Of a stretch of 64,000 bases of DNA, positions 25,599-34,569 are shown one piece after another. The position numbers were made by a program, and so were the translations under genes. The notes under the pieces are model-generated. The model was given only the letters and a program-made list of their open reading frames with translations. It ran no database searches and was not told the DNA's origin. Position 1 is the first letter of the stretch. The number at the start of each line of letters is the position of its first letter. Source of the DNA: Pantoea sp. A4 (GTDB lineage: Bacteria; Pseudomonadota; Gammaproteobacteria; Enterobacterales; Enterobacteriaceae); contig NZ_ALXE01000053.1 in NCBI RefSeq assembly GCF_000295955.2, positions 38,924 to 102,923 of the forward strand, given 5' to 3'.

Positions 25599-26081
25599 AT
25601 GAGTCTGAATCAGATTCCGATGACGTTACAGGGCGCTGACAAGCTGCGCGAAGAACTGGAAGAGCTGAAAACTGTCAAGCGCCCGCGCATCATTGCATCT
25701 ATCGCTGAGGCCCGTGAGCACGGCGATTTGAAAGAGAACGCGGAGTATCATGCTGCGCGTGAAGAACAGGGTTTTTGTGAAGGGCGCATTCAGGAAATTG
25801 AAGCTAAGCTCTCCAATGCCCAGGTGATTGATATCACCAAAATGCCAAAGTCAGGTCGCGTCATTTTTGGTGCCACCGTGAAAGTGGTTAACGTGGATAC
25901 CGACGAAGAGTTCACGTATCGCATTGTGGGTGATGATGAAGCTGACTTTAAGCAAAATCTGATTTCGGTTAACTCACCGATGGCGCGTGGCCTGATTGGC
26001 AAAGAAGCCGATGATGTAGCTATTATTAAAACGCCGGGTGGGGATGTGGAATACGAAGTCCTGCATGTGGAATACCTGTAA
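25599..26081 (+). CDS. greA: Transcription elongation factor GreA
   Basis: Binds the secondary channel of RNA polymerase and triggers cleavage of backtracked transcripts. The protein is 160 residues, two longer than E. coli at the N-terminus (MSLNQIPMTLQGA). The coiled-coil N-terminal domain ends in the acidic tip region EAREHGDLKENAEYH that reaches the active site; the C-terminal FKBP-like domain includes RIVGDDEADFKQNLISVNSP and IKTPGGDVEYEV. The ribosome-binding site GAGGAG precedes the ATG. Confidence 0.97.
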   Translation: MSLNQIPMTLQGADKLREELEELKTVKRPRIIASIAEAREHGDLKENAEYHAAREEQGFCEGRIQEIEAKLSNAQVIDITKMPKSGRVIFGATVKVVNVDTDEEFTYRIVGDDEADFKQNLISVNSPMARGLIGKEADDVAIIKTPGGDVEYEVLHVEYL

Positions 26082-26130
26082 CAGGGGCAAAGTGTCGCAG
26101 CCATGCTGGACACAATTGTAAAGACGGGTA

Positions 26131-26153
26131 AAAGGCCGCACTGCGGCCTTTTA
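26131..26153 (+). terminator. Terminator after greA
   Basis: AAAGGCCGC / GCGGCCTTT with a 3-nt loop and T-rich tail, about 50 bp after greA. A/T symmetry lets it serve the convergent yhbY as well. Confidence 0.85.
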
Positions 26154-26197
26154 TCCTCTGCGAGCACATGGCAATTTCAATTGCCGGCAGCGCAGAA

Positions 26198-26491
26198 TTA
26201 GCGTGGCAGTGAGATCTTTTTTTCTTGTGTTGGACGATACAGTACCAGCGTTTTACCGATAACTTGCACGTTGCAAGCGCTGGTTTCGCGGACGATCGCT
26301 TCAACAATCAGCTGTTTAGTCTCACGCTCTTCAGCAGCGATTTTCACCTTGATCAATTCATGATGATTTAACGCTAGCTCGATTTCGGCCAGCACGCCTT
26401 CAGTCAGGCCATTACCGCCTAACATCACCACCGGGTTAAGGTGATGGGCAAGGCCTTTCAGGTGCTGTTTTTGTTTGTTACTCAGATTCAT
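26198..26491 (-). CDS. yhbY: Ribosome assembly RNA-binding protein YhbY (CRM domain)
   Basis: A 97-residue CRM-domain protein, the same length as E. coli YhbY. It binds pre-50S particles. The RNA-binding loop VVMLGGNGLTEGV and the pattern HHELIKVKIAAEERETK ... GKTLVLYRPT are intact. Convergent with greA and divergent from rlmE, as in E. coli. Confidence 0.96.
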   Translation of the reverse strand: MNLSNKQKQHLKGLAHHLNPVVMLGGNGLTEGVLAEIELALNHHELIKVKIAAEERETKQLIVEAIVRETSACNVQVIGKTLVLYRPTQEKKISLPR

Positions 26492-26617
26492 CGTATTTTT
26501 TGCTTACTCAGGGATTGAAAACGGTTCATTCTACCGCCATCTCCGGGTTATAGCCAAATTAACGCAACCCATTGCGCGCGGATTTATCGCTACGATGAGC
26601 AATTAGTTGGAAAAATT

Positions 26618-27247
26618 ATGACCGGTAAGAAGCGTTCAGCCAGTTCCAGTCGCTGGTTACAGGAACACTTTAGCGATAAATATGTGCAGCAAGCACAGAA
26701 AAAGGGGTTGCGTTCGCGCGCCTGGTTTAAACTTGAGGAAATACAGCAGGGTGACAAGCTTTTCAAACCCGGCATGACCGTGGTAGATCTGGGTGCTGCA
26801 CCTGGAGGCTGGTCGCAGTATGTCGTAGAGCAAATAGGCGCAAACGGTCGCATTATCGCTTGTGATATCCTGCCGATGGACCCTATTGTTGGTGTTGACT
26901 TTTTGCAGGGCGATTTCCGTGAGGAAGCGGTGTTAGCCGCGCTGCTGGAACGAGTGGGCGACAAGAAAGTTCAGGTGGTCATGTCTGACATGGCACCGAA
27001 TATGAGCGGTACACCCGCTGTTGATATTCCCAGATCGATGTATCTGGTAGAGTTGGCGTTAGGGATGTGTAAAGACGTTCTCGCACCTGGCGGCAGCTTT
27101 TTAGTGAAAGTGTTTCAGGGAGATGGCTTCGATGAATACCTACGGGAAATTCGCTCCCTGTTTACGAAAGTAAAAATTCGTAAGCCGGACGCTTCGCGCT
27201 CTCGTTCGCGTGAAGTGTACATTGTAGCGACAGGGCGCAAACTATAA
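26618..27247 (+). CDS. rlmE: 23S rRNA 2'-O-ribose U2552 methyltransferase (RlmE/FtsJ)
   Basis: SAM-dependent enzyme that methylates U2552 in the 50S A-loop. It has 209 residues. Catalytic residues are Lys38 (AWFKLEE), Asp124 (VVMSDMAPN) and Lys164 (SFLVKVFQG). The SAM-binding motif is VVDLGAAPGGWSQ. It precedes ftsH by 105 bp on the same strand, as in E. coli, where the pair can be co-transcribed. Confidence 0.97.
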   Translation: MTGKKRSASSSRWLQEHFSDKYVQQAQKKGLRSRAWFKLEEIQQGDKLFKPGMTVVDLGAAPGGWSQYVVEQIGANGRIIACDILPMDPIVGVDFLQGDFREEAVLAALLERVGDKKVQVVMSDMAPNMSGTPAVDIPRSMYLVELALGMCKDVLAPGGSFLVKVFQGDGFDEYLREIRSLFTKVKIRKPDASRSRSREVYIVATGRKL

Positions 27248-27352
27248 CCAACTTCCCTGGCATTGCTGTCAGTACCGCAGCGATTCCATGTAACAAGGAT
27301 ATATAGTACCCTACGCTGTCTGTTAACACCGTTGTAATATGAGGTTAATCCC

Positions 27353-29293
27353 TTGAGTGACATGGCGAAAAACCTGATTCTCTGGCTAGTCATCGCGGTC
27401 GTGCTGATGTCAGTATTCCAGAGCTTTGGGCCCAGCGAGTCGAATGGCCGTAGGGTTGATTATTCAACCTTCCTGTCGGAAGTGAACCAGGATCAGGTCC
27501 GCGAGGCACGTATTAACGGGCGTGAAATTAACGTTATCAAAAAAGACAGTAATAAATACACGACCTACATTCCTGTCAACGATCCCAAGTTACTCGATAA
27601 CCTGTTGACCAAAAACGTCAAAGTAGTTGGCGAACCACCGGAAGAACCAAGCCTGCTGGCTTCTATCTTCATCTCATGGTTCCCAATGCTGCTGCTGATT
27701 GGCGTGTGGATCTTCTTTATGCGTCAGATGCAGGGCGGCGGCGGAAAGGGCGCGATGTCCTTCGGCAAGAGTAAAGCCCGCATGTTGACCGAAGACCAGA
27801 TCAAAACCACCTTTGCGGACGTAGCCGGTTGTGATGAGGCTAAAGAAGAGGTAGGTGAGCTGGTTGAATATCTGCGTGAACCGAGCCGCTTCCAGAAACT
27901 GGGCGGTAAGATCCCGAAAGGCGTCCTGATGGTCGGCCCTCCGGGTACGGGTAAAACGCTGCTGGCAAAAGCGATTGCCGGTGAAGCAAAAGTCCCATTC
28001 TTCACTATCTCCGGTTCTGACTTCGTTGAAATGTTCGTTGGTGTGGGCGCATCTCGTGTGCGTGACATGTTCGAGCAGGCGAAAAAAGCCGCGCCGTGCA
28101 TCATCTTTATCGATGAAATCGATGCGGTAGGCCGTCAGCGTGGTGCTGGTTTAGGCGGTGGTCACGATGAACGTGAGCAGACGTTGAACCAGATGCTGGT
28201 AGAGATGGATGGTTTCGAAGGTAATGAAGGCATTATCGTTATCGCTGCGACTAACCGTCCAGACGTGCTTGACCCAGCGCTGTTGCGCCCAGGTCGCTTT
28301 GACCGTCAGGTTGTCGTAGGTCTGCCAGATGTGCGTGGCCGTGAGCAAATCCTGAAAGTGCATATGCGCCGTGTGCCGCTGGCAACTGACATTGATGCTG
28401 CGATCATTGCCCGTGGTACGCCTGGTTTCTCCGGTGCTGATCTGGCAAACCTCGTCAACGAAGCTGCTCTGTTTGCTGCCCGTGGCAACAAGCGTGTGGT
28501 CTCGATGGTTGAGTTTGAAAAAGCCAAAGATAAGATCATGATGGGTGCGGAACGTCGCTCCATGGTGATGACCGAAGCGCAGAAAGAGTCTACCGCTTAC
28601 CACGAAGCAGGCCATGCGATCATTGGTCGTCTGGTACCGGAACACGATCCGGTGCACAAAGTGACGATTATCCCGCGTGGACGTGCTCTGGGTGTGACGT
28701 TCTTCCTGCCGGAAGGTGATGCTATCAGCGCCAGCCGCCAGAAACTTGAAAGCCAGATCTCAACGCTGTACGGCGGTCGTCTGGCGGAAGAGATTATCTA
28801 CGGTGCAGAACACGTTTCTACTGGTGCTTCTAACGACATCAAAGTGGCCACTAACCTGGCGCGCAACATGGTGACTCAGTGGGGCTTCAACGAGAAGTTA
28901 GGTCCGTTGCTGTACGCTGAAGAAGAAGGCGAAGTGTTCCTTGGTCGCTCTGTGGCGAAGGCGAAACACATGTCTGATGAAACAGCACGTATTATCGACC
29001 AGGAAGTTAAACACCTGATCGACAGCAACTACCAACGTGCTCGCGTTCTGTTGGGTGAAAACATGGACATTCTTCATGCGATGAAAGATGCGCTGATGAA
29101 GTATGAAACCATTGACGCACCACAGATCGATGACCTGATGGCCCGTCGTGAAGTGCGTCCACCAGCAGGTTGGGACGACTCCGGCAGCAGCAACTCTTCG
29201 GACAACAACGGCACGCCAAAAGCGCCACGTCCAGTTGATGAGCCGCGTACGCCTAACCCAGGTAACACTATGTCTGAGCAGCTCGATAAATAA
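27353..29293 (+). CDS. ftsH: ATP-dependent zinc metalloprotease FtsH
   Basis: Membrane-anchored AAA protease that degrades LpxC, sigma-32 and damaged membrane proteins. Two N-terminal membrane segments (about 8-25 and 100-120) flank a periplasmic domain. Walker A GPPGTGKT, Walker B IIFIDEIDAVG and the second region of homology near ATNRPDVLDPALLRPGRFDR follow. The zinc site HEAGH lies near 417-421. I took the TTG at 27353, eight bases after GAGG; the ATG at 27362 is the alternative. The C-terminal tail is Pro/Asn/Ser-rich. Confidence 0.97.
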   Translation: MSDMAKNLILWLVIAVVLMSVFQSFGPSESNGRRVDYSTFLSEVNQDQVREARINGREINVIKKDSNKYTTYIPVNDPKLLDNLLTKNVKVVGEPPEEPSLLASIFISWFPMLLLIGVWIFFMRQMQGGGGKGAMSFGKSKARMLTEDQIKTTFADVAGCDEAKEEVGELVEYLREPSRFQKLGGKIPKGVLMVGPPGTGKTLLAKAIAGEAKVPFFTISGSDFVEMFVGVGASRVRDMFEQAKKAAPCIIFIDEIDAVGRQRGAGLGGGHDEREQTLNQMLVEMDGFEGNEGIIVIAATNRPDVLDPALLRPGRFDRQVVVGLPDVRGREQILKVHMRRVPLATDIDAAIIARGTPGFSGADLANLVNEAALFAARGNKRVVSMVEFEKAKDKIMMGAERRSMVMTEAQKESTAYHEAGHAIIGRLVPEHDPVHKVTIIPRGRALGVTFFLPEGDAISASRQKLESQISTLYGGRLAEEIIYGAEHVSTGASNDIKVATNLARNMVTQWGFNEKLGPLLYAEEEGEVFLGRSVAKAKHMSDETARIIDQEVKHLIDSNYQRARVLLGENMDILHAMKDALMKYETIDAPQIDDLMARREVRPPAGWDDSGSSNSSDNNGTPKAPRPVDEPRTPNPGNTMSEQLDK

Positions 29294-29310
29294 TCTGTCT
29301 GTTCAAACAC

Positions 29311-29336
29311 AAACCCCGGCTGGTCCGGGGTTTTTT
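29311..29336 (+). terminator. Terminator after ftsH
   Basis: AAACCCCGG / CCGGGGTTT with a 5-nt loop and a T run, 17 bp after the ftsH stop. folP and glmM follow in the same direction. Confidence 0.9.
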
Positions 29337-29375
29337 ATATCCGCCATACCCGTAATTCTCCAGGAGTAACCCGCA

Positions 29376-30209
29376 ATGCAGTTGTTCGCTCGCGATAGCC
29401 ATCTCGATCTCTCTTTCCCACACGTGATGGGGATTTTGAACGTCACGCCAGATTCATTTTCGGATGGTGGGACGCACAACTCATTGGTTGATGCGTTGAC
29501 GCACACCAACGAGATGGTCAATGCGGGCGCAACAATCATTGATGTGGGCGGCGAGTCGACGCGACCAGGCGCGGATGAAGTCAGCGTGGAAGAGGAACTG
29601 GCGCGCGTCATTCCGGTGGTGGAAGCGATCGCACAGCGTTTTGAAGTCTGGATTTCAGTGGATACCTCAAAAGCCGAAGTCATTCGTGAAGCGGCTCGCG
29701 TGGGTGCGCATATCATTAATGATATTCGCTCACTTTCCGAACCGGGGGCGCTGGAGGCGGCGGCTGAAGTACAGCTTCCTGTCTGCTTGATGCATATGCA
29801 AGGTGAACCGCGAACTATGCAGCAGGCCCCTGATTACCAAAACGTTCTCACAGAAGTGGATACTTACTTCGCTGCTCAGATTGCTCGCTGTGAAGCCGCT
29901 GGGATCAAAAAATCGAACCTGTTACTCGACCCCGGCTTTGGTTTCGGTAAGAATCTCAACCACAACTACGAACTGCTGGCCCATCTCAGTGATTTTCACC
30001 ATTTCGGCCTTCCGCTGCTGGTGGGAATGTCGCGTAAATCAATGATTGGTCAGTTGTTAAATGTCGGTCCTTCGCAGCGCCTGACGGGCAGCCTGACCTG
30101 TGCCGTGATTGCCGCTATGCAGGGTGCGCAGATTATTCGCGTGCATGATGTTAAAGAAACGGTCGAAGCGATGCGCATCGTCGAAGCGACGCGCAGAGCC
30201 AAAGGATAA
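29376..30209 (+). CDS. folP: Dihydropteroate synthase (FolP)
   Basis: Joins p-aminobenzoate to dihydropterin pyrophosphate in folate synthesis and is the target of sulfonamides. TIM-barrel protein of 277 residues with MGILNVTPDSFSDGG near 18-32, the IDVGGESTRPGA loop and the C-terminal GMSRKSMIG and IIRVHDV motifs. It stands 8 bp before glmM, as in E. coli. The sequence shows no insertion in the pABA-binding loops of the kind seen in Sul enzymes. Confidence 0.97.
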   Translation: MQLFARDSHLDLSFPHVMGILNVTPDSFSDGGTHNSLVDALTHTNEMVNAGATIIDVGGESTRPGADEVSVEEELARVIPVVEAIAQRFEVWISVDTSKAEVIREAARVGAHIINDIRSLSEPGALEAAAEVQLPVCLMHMQGEPRTMQQAPDYQNVLTEVDTYFAAQIARCEAAGIKKSNLLLDPGFGFGKNLNHNYELLAHLSDFHHFGLPLLVGMSRKSMIGQLLNVGPSQRLTGSLTCAVIAAMQGAQIIRVHDVKETVEAMRIVEATRRAKG

Positions 30210-30217
30210 GAACAGAG

Positions 30218-31552
30218 ATGAGTAATCGTAAATATTTCGGAACAGATGGCATTCGCGGCACCGTGGGCCAGGCACCTATCACACCTGATTTTGTACTGAA
30301 ACTGGGTTGGGCGGCAGGTAAAGTTCTGGCACGCCACGGTTCCAAAAAAGTCCTGATTGGCAAAGATACGCGCATCTCAGGGTATATGCTGGAGTCTGCC
30401 CTGGAAGCTGGCCTGGCGGCGGCAGGTTTATCTGCGGCGTTTACTGGCCCAATGCCAACTCCTGCTATTGCTTATCTGACGCGGACTTTCCGTGCCGAGG
30501 CGGGCATTGTCATCTCTGCTTCGCACAATCCTTTCGATGACAACGGTATCAAGTTCTTCTCGGCTGAAGGCACCAAGCTGCCAGATGATGTCGAAGAGGC
30601 GATCGAACTGGAGTTGGAAAAACCGATTACCTGCGTTGAGTCCGCTGAACTTGGGCGTGCCAGCCGCATCGTTGATGCCGCCGGGCGTTACATTGAATTC
30701 TGTAAAGGTACTTTCCCTAGCGAACTCAGCCTGAATGGCCTGAAAATTGTGGTGGACTGCGCCAATGGCGCGACTTATCACATCGCACCAAACGTACTGC
30801 GCGAATTGGGTGCTCAGGTGATTGCTATTGCGATACAGCCTGATGGCATGAACATTAATAAAGAGTGTGGTGCCACCGACCTGCGCCTGCTGCAGCAGCG
30901 CGTTCTGGAAGAAAAAGCCGACCTTGGCCTTGCCTATGACGGCGACGGCGACCGCATCATGATGGTTGACCATCTTGGCCATAAAGTGGATGGCGACCAA
31001 ATTCTCTACATCATCGCGCGTGAGGCATTGCGTCAGGGCCAGCTGCGTGGCGGCGTCGTCGGTACGTTAATGAGTAATATGGGTCTGGAGCTGGCGTTGA
31101 AGCAGCTCGGTATTCCGTTTACGCGCGCCAAAGTGGGTGACCGTTACGTGCTGGAGAAGATGCAAGAGAAGGGGTGGCGTCTCGGGGCTGAGAACTCCGG
31201 GCATGTGATTCTGTTAGACAAAACCACCTCAGGCGACGGTATTGTTGCGGGTCTGCAAGTGCTCACCGCAATTGTACGTAACCATATGAGCCTGCACGAT
31301 CTGTGCAGCGGTATGAAGTTATTGCCGCAAGTGTTGGTTAACGTACGTTTCAGCGGTGATAACGATCCGCTGGAAGAGGAATCCGTGAAGACGGTGACCG
31401 CCGAAGTAGAAAAAACGCTGGCGGGACGCGGTCGTGTCTTACTGCGTAAATCGGGTACTGAGCCGCTGATCCGCGTGATGGTCGAAGGCGAAGATGAAGC
31501 CCAGGTGACCGCACTGGCGCACAAAATTGCCGATGCGGTGAAGGCAGTTTAA
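30218..31552 (+). CDS. glmM: Phosphoglucosamine mutase (GlmM)
   Basis: Converts glucosamine-6-phosphate to glucosamine-1-phosphate for UDP-GlcNAc, the substrate of MurA. It has 444 residues. The active serine is Ser102 in VISASHNPFDDNG, the Mg-binding motif is DGDGDR (about 241-246), and the phosphate-binding loop near the end reads RKSGTEPLIRVMVEG. Overlap-free operon partner of folP. Confidence 0.98.
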   Translation: MSNRKYFGTDGIRGTVGQAPITPDFVLKLGWAAGKVLARHGSKKVLIGKDTRISGYMLESALEAGLAAAGLSAAFTGPMPTPAIAYLTRTFRAEAGIVISASHNPFDDNGIKFFSAEGTKLPDDVEEAIELELEKPITCVESAELGRASRIVDAAGRYIEFCKGTFPSELSLNGLKIVVDCANGATYHIAPNVLRELGAQVIAIAIQPDGMNINKECGATDLRLLQQRVLEEKADLGLAYDGDGDRIMMVDHLGHKVDGDQILYIIAREALRQGQLRGGVVGTLMSNMGLELALKQLGIPFTRAKVGDRYVLEKMQEKGWRLGAENSGHVILLDKTTSGDGIVAGLQVLTAIVRNHMSLHDLCSGMKLLPQVLVNVRFSGDNDPLEEESVKTVTAEVEKTLAGRGRVLLRKSGTEPLIRVMVEGEDEAQVTALAHKIADAVKAV

Positions 31553-31647
31553 GCCCTGTTCTGGCGGGGTGCAGAAATGCAAACCGCCTGTAAAATCACC
31601 ATGATGGCGTTTTTTTCTCCAATCAATGATTGAAGTGAAAATTGCAC

Positions 31648-31676
31648 TTGCAGAGGTATGCGCCATTGGTTAGTAT
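31648..31676 (+). promoter_or_regulatory. Candidate secG promoter
   Basis: TTGCAG (31648-31653), a 17-bp spacer and TAGTAT (31671-31676) in the 218-bp glmM-secG gap. No clear terminator for glmM is visible in that gap, so read-through is also possible. Confidence 0.5.
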
Positions 31677-31770
31677 TCAGACCCGCTTCCGATGGGTGAC
31701 AACGAGATCTCCCATCAATACTGGTTGAAGCTTTAACTGTACGGTTATCGTGCAAGGAAACAGGTTGATT

Positions 31771-32103
31771 ATGTACGAAGCTCTTTTAGTTGTTTTCCTT
31801 ATTGTAGCCATCGCCCTCGTGGCTTTGATCATGCTGCAGCAAGGTAAAGGCGCTGATATGGGAGCCTCATTCGGTGCAGGCGCATCCGCGACATTGTTTG
31901 GTTCTAACGGTTCAGGTAACTTCCTGACACGTATGACCGGCATCTTAGCGGCACTGTTCTTCATCATCAGCTTGCTTCTGGGTAACCTGAACACGAACAA
32001 GCCTTCAAAAGGAAGCGAGTGGGAAAATCTTACAGCTCCGGCACAGTCTCAACAGACTCAGCCAGCTAAACCGGCAACACCGGGTAACGATATCCCGCAG
32101 TAA
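31771..32103 (+). CDS. secG: Preprotein translocase subunit SecG
   Basis: Small inner-membrane subunit of the SecYEG channel. From the ATG at 31771 it has 110 residues with two membrane helices (about 2-20 and 54-72) joined by the conserved loop MLQQGKGADMGASFGAGASATLFG, and a polar, Gln/Pro-rich C-tail. The upstream in-frame extension lacks homology. leuU tRNA follows, as in E. coli. Confidence 0.97.
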   Translation: MYEALLVVFLIVAIALVALIMLQQGKGADMGASFGAGASATLFGSNGSGNFLTRMTGILAALFFIISLLLGNLNTNKPSKGSEWENLTAPAQSQQTQPAKPATPGNDIPQ

Positions 32104-32151
32104 TAGCGTTAAGCTCGCGACAAGGCTGTCAGAAAAGCCATGTCATGATGT

Positions 32152-32238
32152 ACCGAGGTGGTGAAATTGGTAGACACGCTACCTTGAGGTGGTAGTGCTC
32201 GAAAGGGCTTACGGGTTCAAGTCCCGTCCTCGGTACCA
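32152..32238 (+). tRNA. leuU: tRNA-Leu (anticodon GAG)
   Basis: 87-nt class II tRNA with encoded CCA. Acceptor arms are ACCGAGG and CCTCGGT, anticodon GAG at 32186-32188 in the stem ACCTTGAGGTGGT, a long variable arm, and the T-loop GGGTTCAAGTCCC. Sequence is nearly that of E. coli leuU apart from A at position 1, which pairs with U72, and changes in the variable arm. Confidence 0.97.
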
Positions 32239-32252
32239 AATCTTAGTAGTAC

Positions 32253-32281
32253 TTGCAATGCAAGTTCGTTCGGCGTAACAT
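32253..32281 (+). promoter_or_regulatory. Promoter of the metY-rimP-nusA-infB operon
   Basis: TTGCAA (32253-32258), a 17-bp spacer and TAACAT (32276-32281) just before the initiator tRNA. The -35 region overlaps a small palindrome, ACTTGCA-A-TGCAAGT. In E. coli the same position holds the main promoter of this operon. Confidence 0.65.
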
Positions 32282-32297
32282 TCGCCACGTTTTCGGA

Positions 32298-32374
<77 letters not shown>

Positions 32375-32498
32375 CTTTCCCTTAGAGTTCTTTTTCAAAT
32401 ATACTGTATGTATCGACGGATGCTCTTACAGCAGATTTTGAAAAAATTTCTTCTGGATTGTGCTCCGAGCCGCATTGCGGCATACAGGGTCCAGTCGC

Positions 32499-32527
32499 AA
32501 AAAGCCCCGCATGTTCGGGGTTTTTTT
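32499..32527 (+). terminator. Attenuating terminator between metY and rimP
   Basis: AAAAAGCCCCG / CGGGG-TTTTTTT hairpin with a 6-nt loop. It lies 60 bp before rimP. E. coli has a partial terminator at this place that separates tRNA from mRNA transcription. A further small hairpin, CCGCATTGCGG, precedes it. Confidence 0.85.
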
Positions 32528-32587
32528 GTTATCAGGAAATCGCAATACTGGGCTATTAGGCCCTTTTTTTATGTCTTGGGGGTGGGC

Positions 32588-33040
32588 TTGTCCACATTAG
32601 AGCAAAAGTTAACTGAATTGATCTCCGCTCCGGTAGAAGCACTTGGCTACGAATTAGTCGGAATTGAGTTCGTCCGTGGCCGTACTTCCACCTTGCGCAT
32701 CTATATTGATAGTGAAAATGGCATCAATGTTGATGATTGCGCTGATGTCAGCCACCAGGTAAGCGCTGTAATGGATGTGGAAGATCCAATTACTGTGGTT
32801 TACAACCTCGAAGTCTCCTCACCGGGTCTCGACCGTCCTCTGTTTACCACTGAACACTATGTGCGTTTTACAGGCGATGAAGTGAGTCTGGTACTGCGTA
32901 TGGCCGTACAGAATCGTCGCAAATGGCAGGGTATAATTAAAGCTGTCGAAGGCGAAATGATTACGGTAACCGTAGAGGGGAAAGATGAAGTGTTCGCGCT
33001 GAGTAACATTCAGAAAGCGAACCTGGTCCCCCACTTTTAA
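32588..33040 (+). CDS. rimP: Ribosome maturation factor RimP
   Basis: Assists 30S subunit maturation. The protein has 150 residues, as in E. coli, starting from TTG at 32588 (read as Met, then STLEQKLTELI) behind GGGGGTGGG; E. coli rimP also uses TTG. The N-terminal domain contains GYELVGIEFVRGR and the C-terminal SH3-like domain ends FALSNIQKANLVPHF. The frame is open further upstream through the terminator, which I do not count as coding. Confidence 0.96.
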   Translation: MSTLEQKLTELISAPVEALGYELVGIEFVRGRTSTLRIYIDSENGINVDDCADVSHQVSAVMDVEDPITVVYNLEVSSPGLDRPLFTTEHYVRFTGDEVSLVLRMAVQNRRKWQGIIKAVEGEMITVTVEGKDEVFALSNIQKANLVPHF

Positions 33041-33064
33041 AAGTCCGGATTGAGGCTAACCAGG

Positions 33065-34552
33065 ATGAATAAAGAGATCTTAGCTGTCGTAGAAGCCGTT
33101 TCTAACGAAAAAGCCCTGCCGCGTGAGAAAATCTTCGAAGCGCTGGAGAGCGCGCTGGCCACTGCGACCAAGAAGAAATACGAGCAAGAGATTGATGTGC
33201 GCGTCAGCATCGACCGTAGAAGCGGCGATTTCGACACTTTCCGTCGTTGGGAAATTGTAGAAGAGGTGACCCAGCCGACGCGCGAGATCACGCTGGATGC
33301 AGCACGCTACGAAGATGAAGCGTTCAATCTGGGCGAATATGTTGAAGATCAGATCGAATCTGTCACCTTCGACCGTATCACTACGCAGACCGCGAAACAG
33401 GTTATCGTGCAGAAAGTGCGCGAAGCTGAGCGTGCGATGGTGGTTGATCAGTTCCGCGAGCAGGAAGGCGAAATCATCACCGGTGTGGTGAAGAAAGTAA
33501 ACCGTGACAACATTACGCTCGATTTGGGCAGTAATGCAGAAGCAGTCATCATTCGTGAAGACATGCTGCCGCGTGAAAACTTCCGCCCGGGTGACCGTAT
33601 CCGTGGCGTGCTGTACGCTGTTCGCCCTGAAGCGCGCGGTGCTCAGCTGTTTGTAACCCGCTCCAAGCCGGAAATGCTGATCGAACTGTTCCGCATTGAA
33701 GTGCCGGAAATTGGTGAAGAGGTTCTTGAAATTAAAGCCGCTGCGCGTGACCCAGGTTCTCGTGCAAAAATCGCGGTAAAAACCAATGACAAACGTATTG
33801 ACCCGGTCGGTGCATGCGTAGGTATGCGCGGTGCTCGCGTTCAGGCTGTTTCCAGTGAACTGGGCGGCGAACGTATTGATATCGTTCTGTGGGACGATAA
33901 TCCGGCGCAGTTTGTCATTAACGCCATGGCTCCGGCCGATGTGGCGTCAATTGTGGTGGATGAAGACAATCACACCATGGATATTGCTGTTGAAGCCAGT
34001 AATCTGGCGCAGGCTATCGGTCGTAATGGCCAGAACGTCCGTCTTGCATCTCAGCTGAGTGGCTGGGAGCTGAACGTGATGACTGTGGATGACCTGCAAG
34101 CGAAACACCAGGCTGAAGCTCACGCAGCAATTGATGTGTTCACCAAGCATCTCGATATTGACGAAGATTTCGCCACTGTGCTGGTGCAGGAAGGTTTCTC
34201 TTCACTGGAAGAGCTGGCCTATGTGCCGATCGACGAGCTGCTGGAAATCGATGGACTGGACGAAGAGACTGTCGAAGCCCTGCGTGAACGAGCTAAAAAT
34301 GCGTTAACCACCCTTGCTCTGGCGAAAGAAGAGAGCCGTAGTGGGCAGGAACCCGCGGAAGATCTTCTGAATCTTGAAGGTCTGGAACGTGACCTGGCCT
34401 ACCGCCTGGCAGCGAAAGGCGTTTGCACGCTGGAAGACCTCGCTGAGCAGGGCGTCGACGACCTGTCGGATATCGAAGGGCTCAGCGATGAGCGAGCCGG
34501 CGCACTTATCATGGCTGCGCGTAATATCTGTTGGTTCGGCGATGACGCATAA
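33065..34552 (+). CDS. nusA: Transcription termination/antitermination factor NusA
   Basis: Binds RNA polymerase and nascent RNA and acts in pausing, termination and antitermination. From the ATG at 33065 (AGG just upstream) it has 495 residues, as in E. coli. Domains: polymerase-binding N-terminal domain (1-130), S1 (about 135-200, EGEIITGVVKKVNRDN), KH1 and KH2 (GACVGMRGARVQAV, AIGRNGQNVRLAS), then two acidic repeats (SSLEELAYVPIDELLEIDGL and TLEDLAEQGVDDLSDIEGL). The second repeat binds the alpha-subunit C-terminal domain in E. coli. Confidence 0.98.
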   Translation: MNKEILAVVEAVSNEKALPREKIFEALESALATATKKKYEQEIDVRVSIDRRSGDFDTFRRWEIVEEVTQPTREITLDAARYEDEAFNLGEYVEDQIESVTFDRITTQTAKQVIVQKVREAERAMVVDQFREQEGEIITGVVKKVNRDNITLDLGSNAEAVIIREDMLPRENFRPGDRIRGVLYAVRPEARGAQLFVTRSKPEMLIELFRIEVPEIGEEVLEIKAAARDPGSRAKIAVKTNDKRIDPVGACVGMRGARVQAVSSELGGERIDIVLWDDNPAQFVINAMAPADVASIVVDEDNHTMDIAVEASNLAQAIGRNGQNVRLASQLSGWELNVMTVDDLQAKHQAEAHAAIDVFTKHLDIDEDFATVLVQEGFSSLEELAYVPIDELLEIDGLDEETVEALRERAKNALTTLALAKEESRSGQEPAEDLLNLEGLERDLAYRLAAKGVCTLEDLAEQGVDDLSDIEGLSDERAGALIMAARNICWFGDDA

Positions 34553-34569
34553 TAACAGGAAGGAACAGC

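Noticed and set aside
32408..32587. N-terminal extension of RimP in the same open frame
   Set aside because: It would run through a strong terminator, and the TTG at 32588 with a good ribosome-binding site gives the exact family N-terminus.
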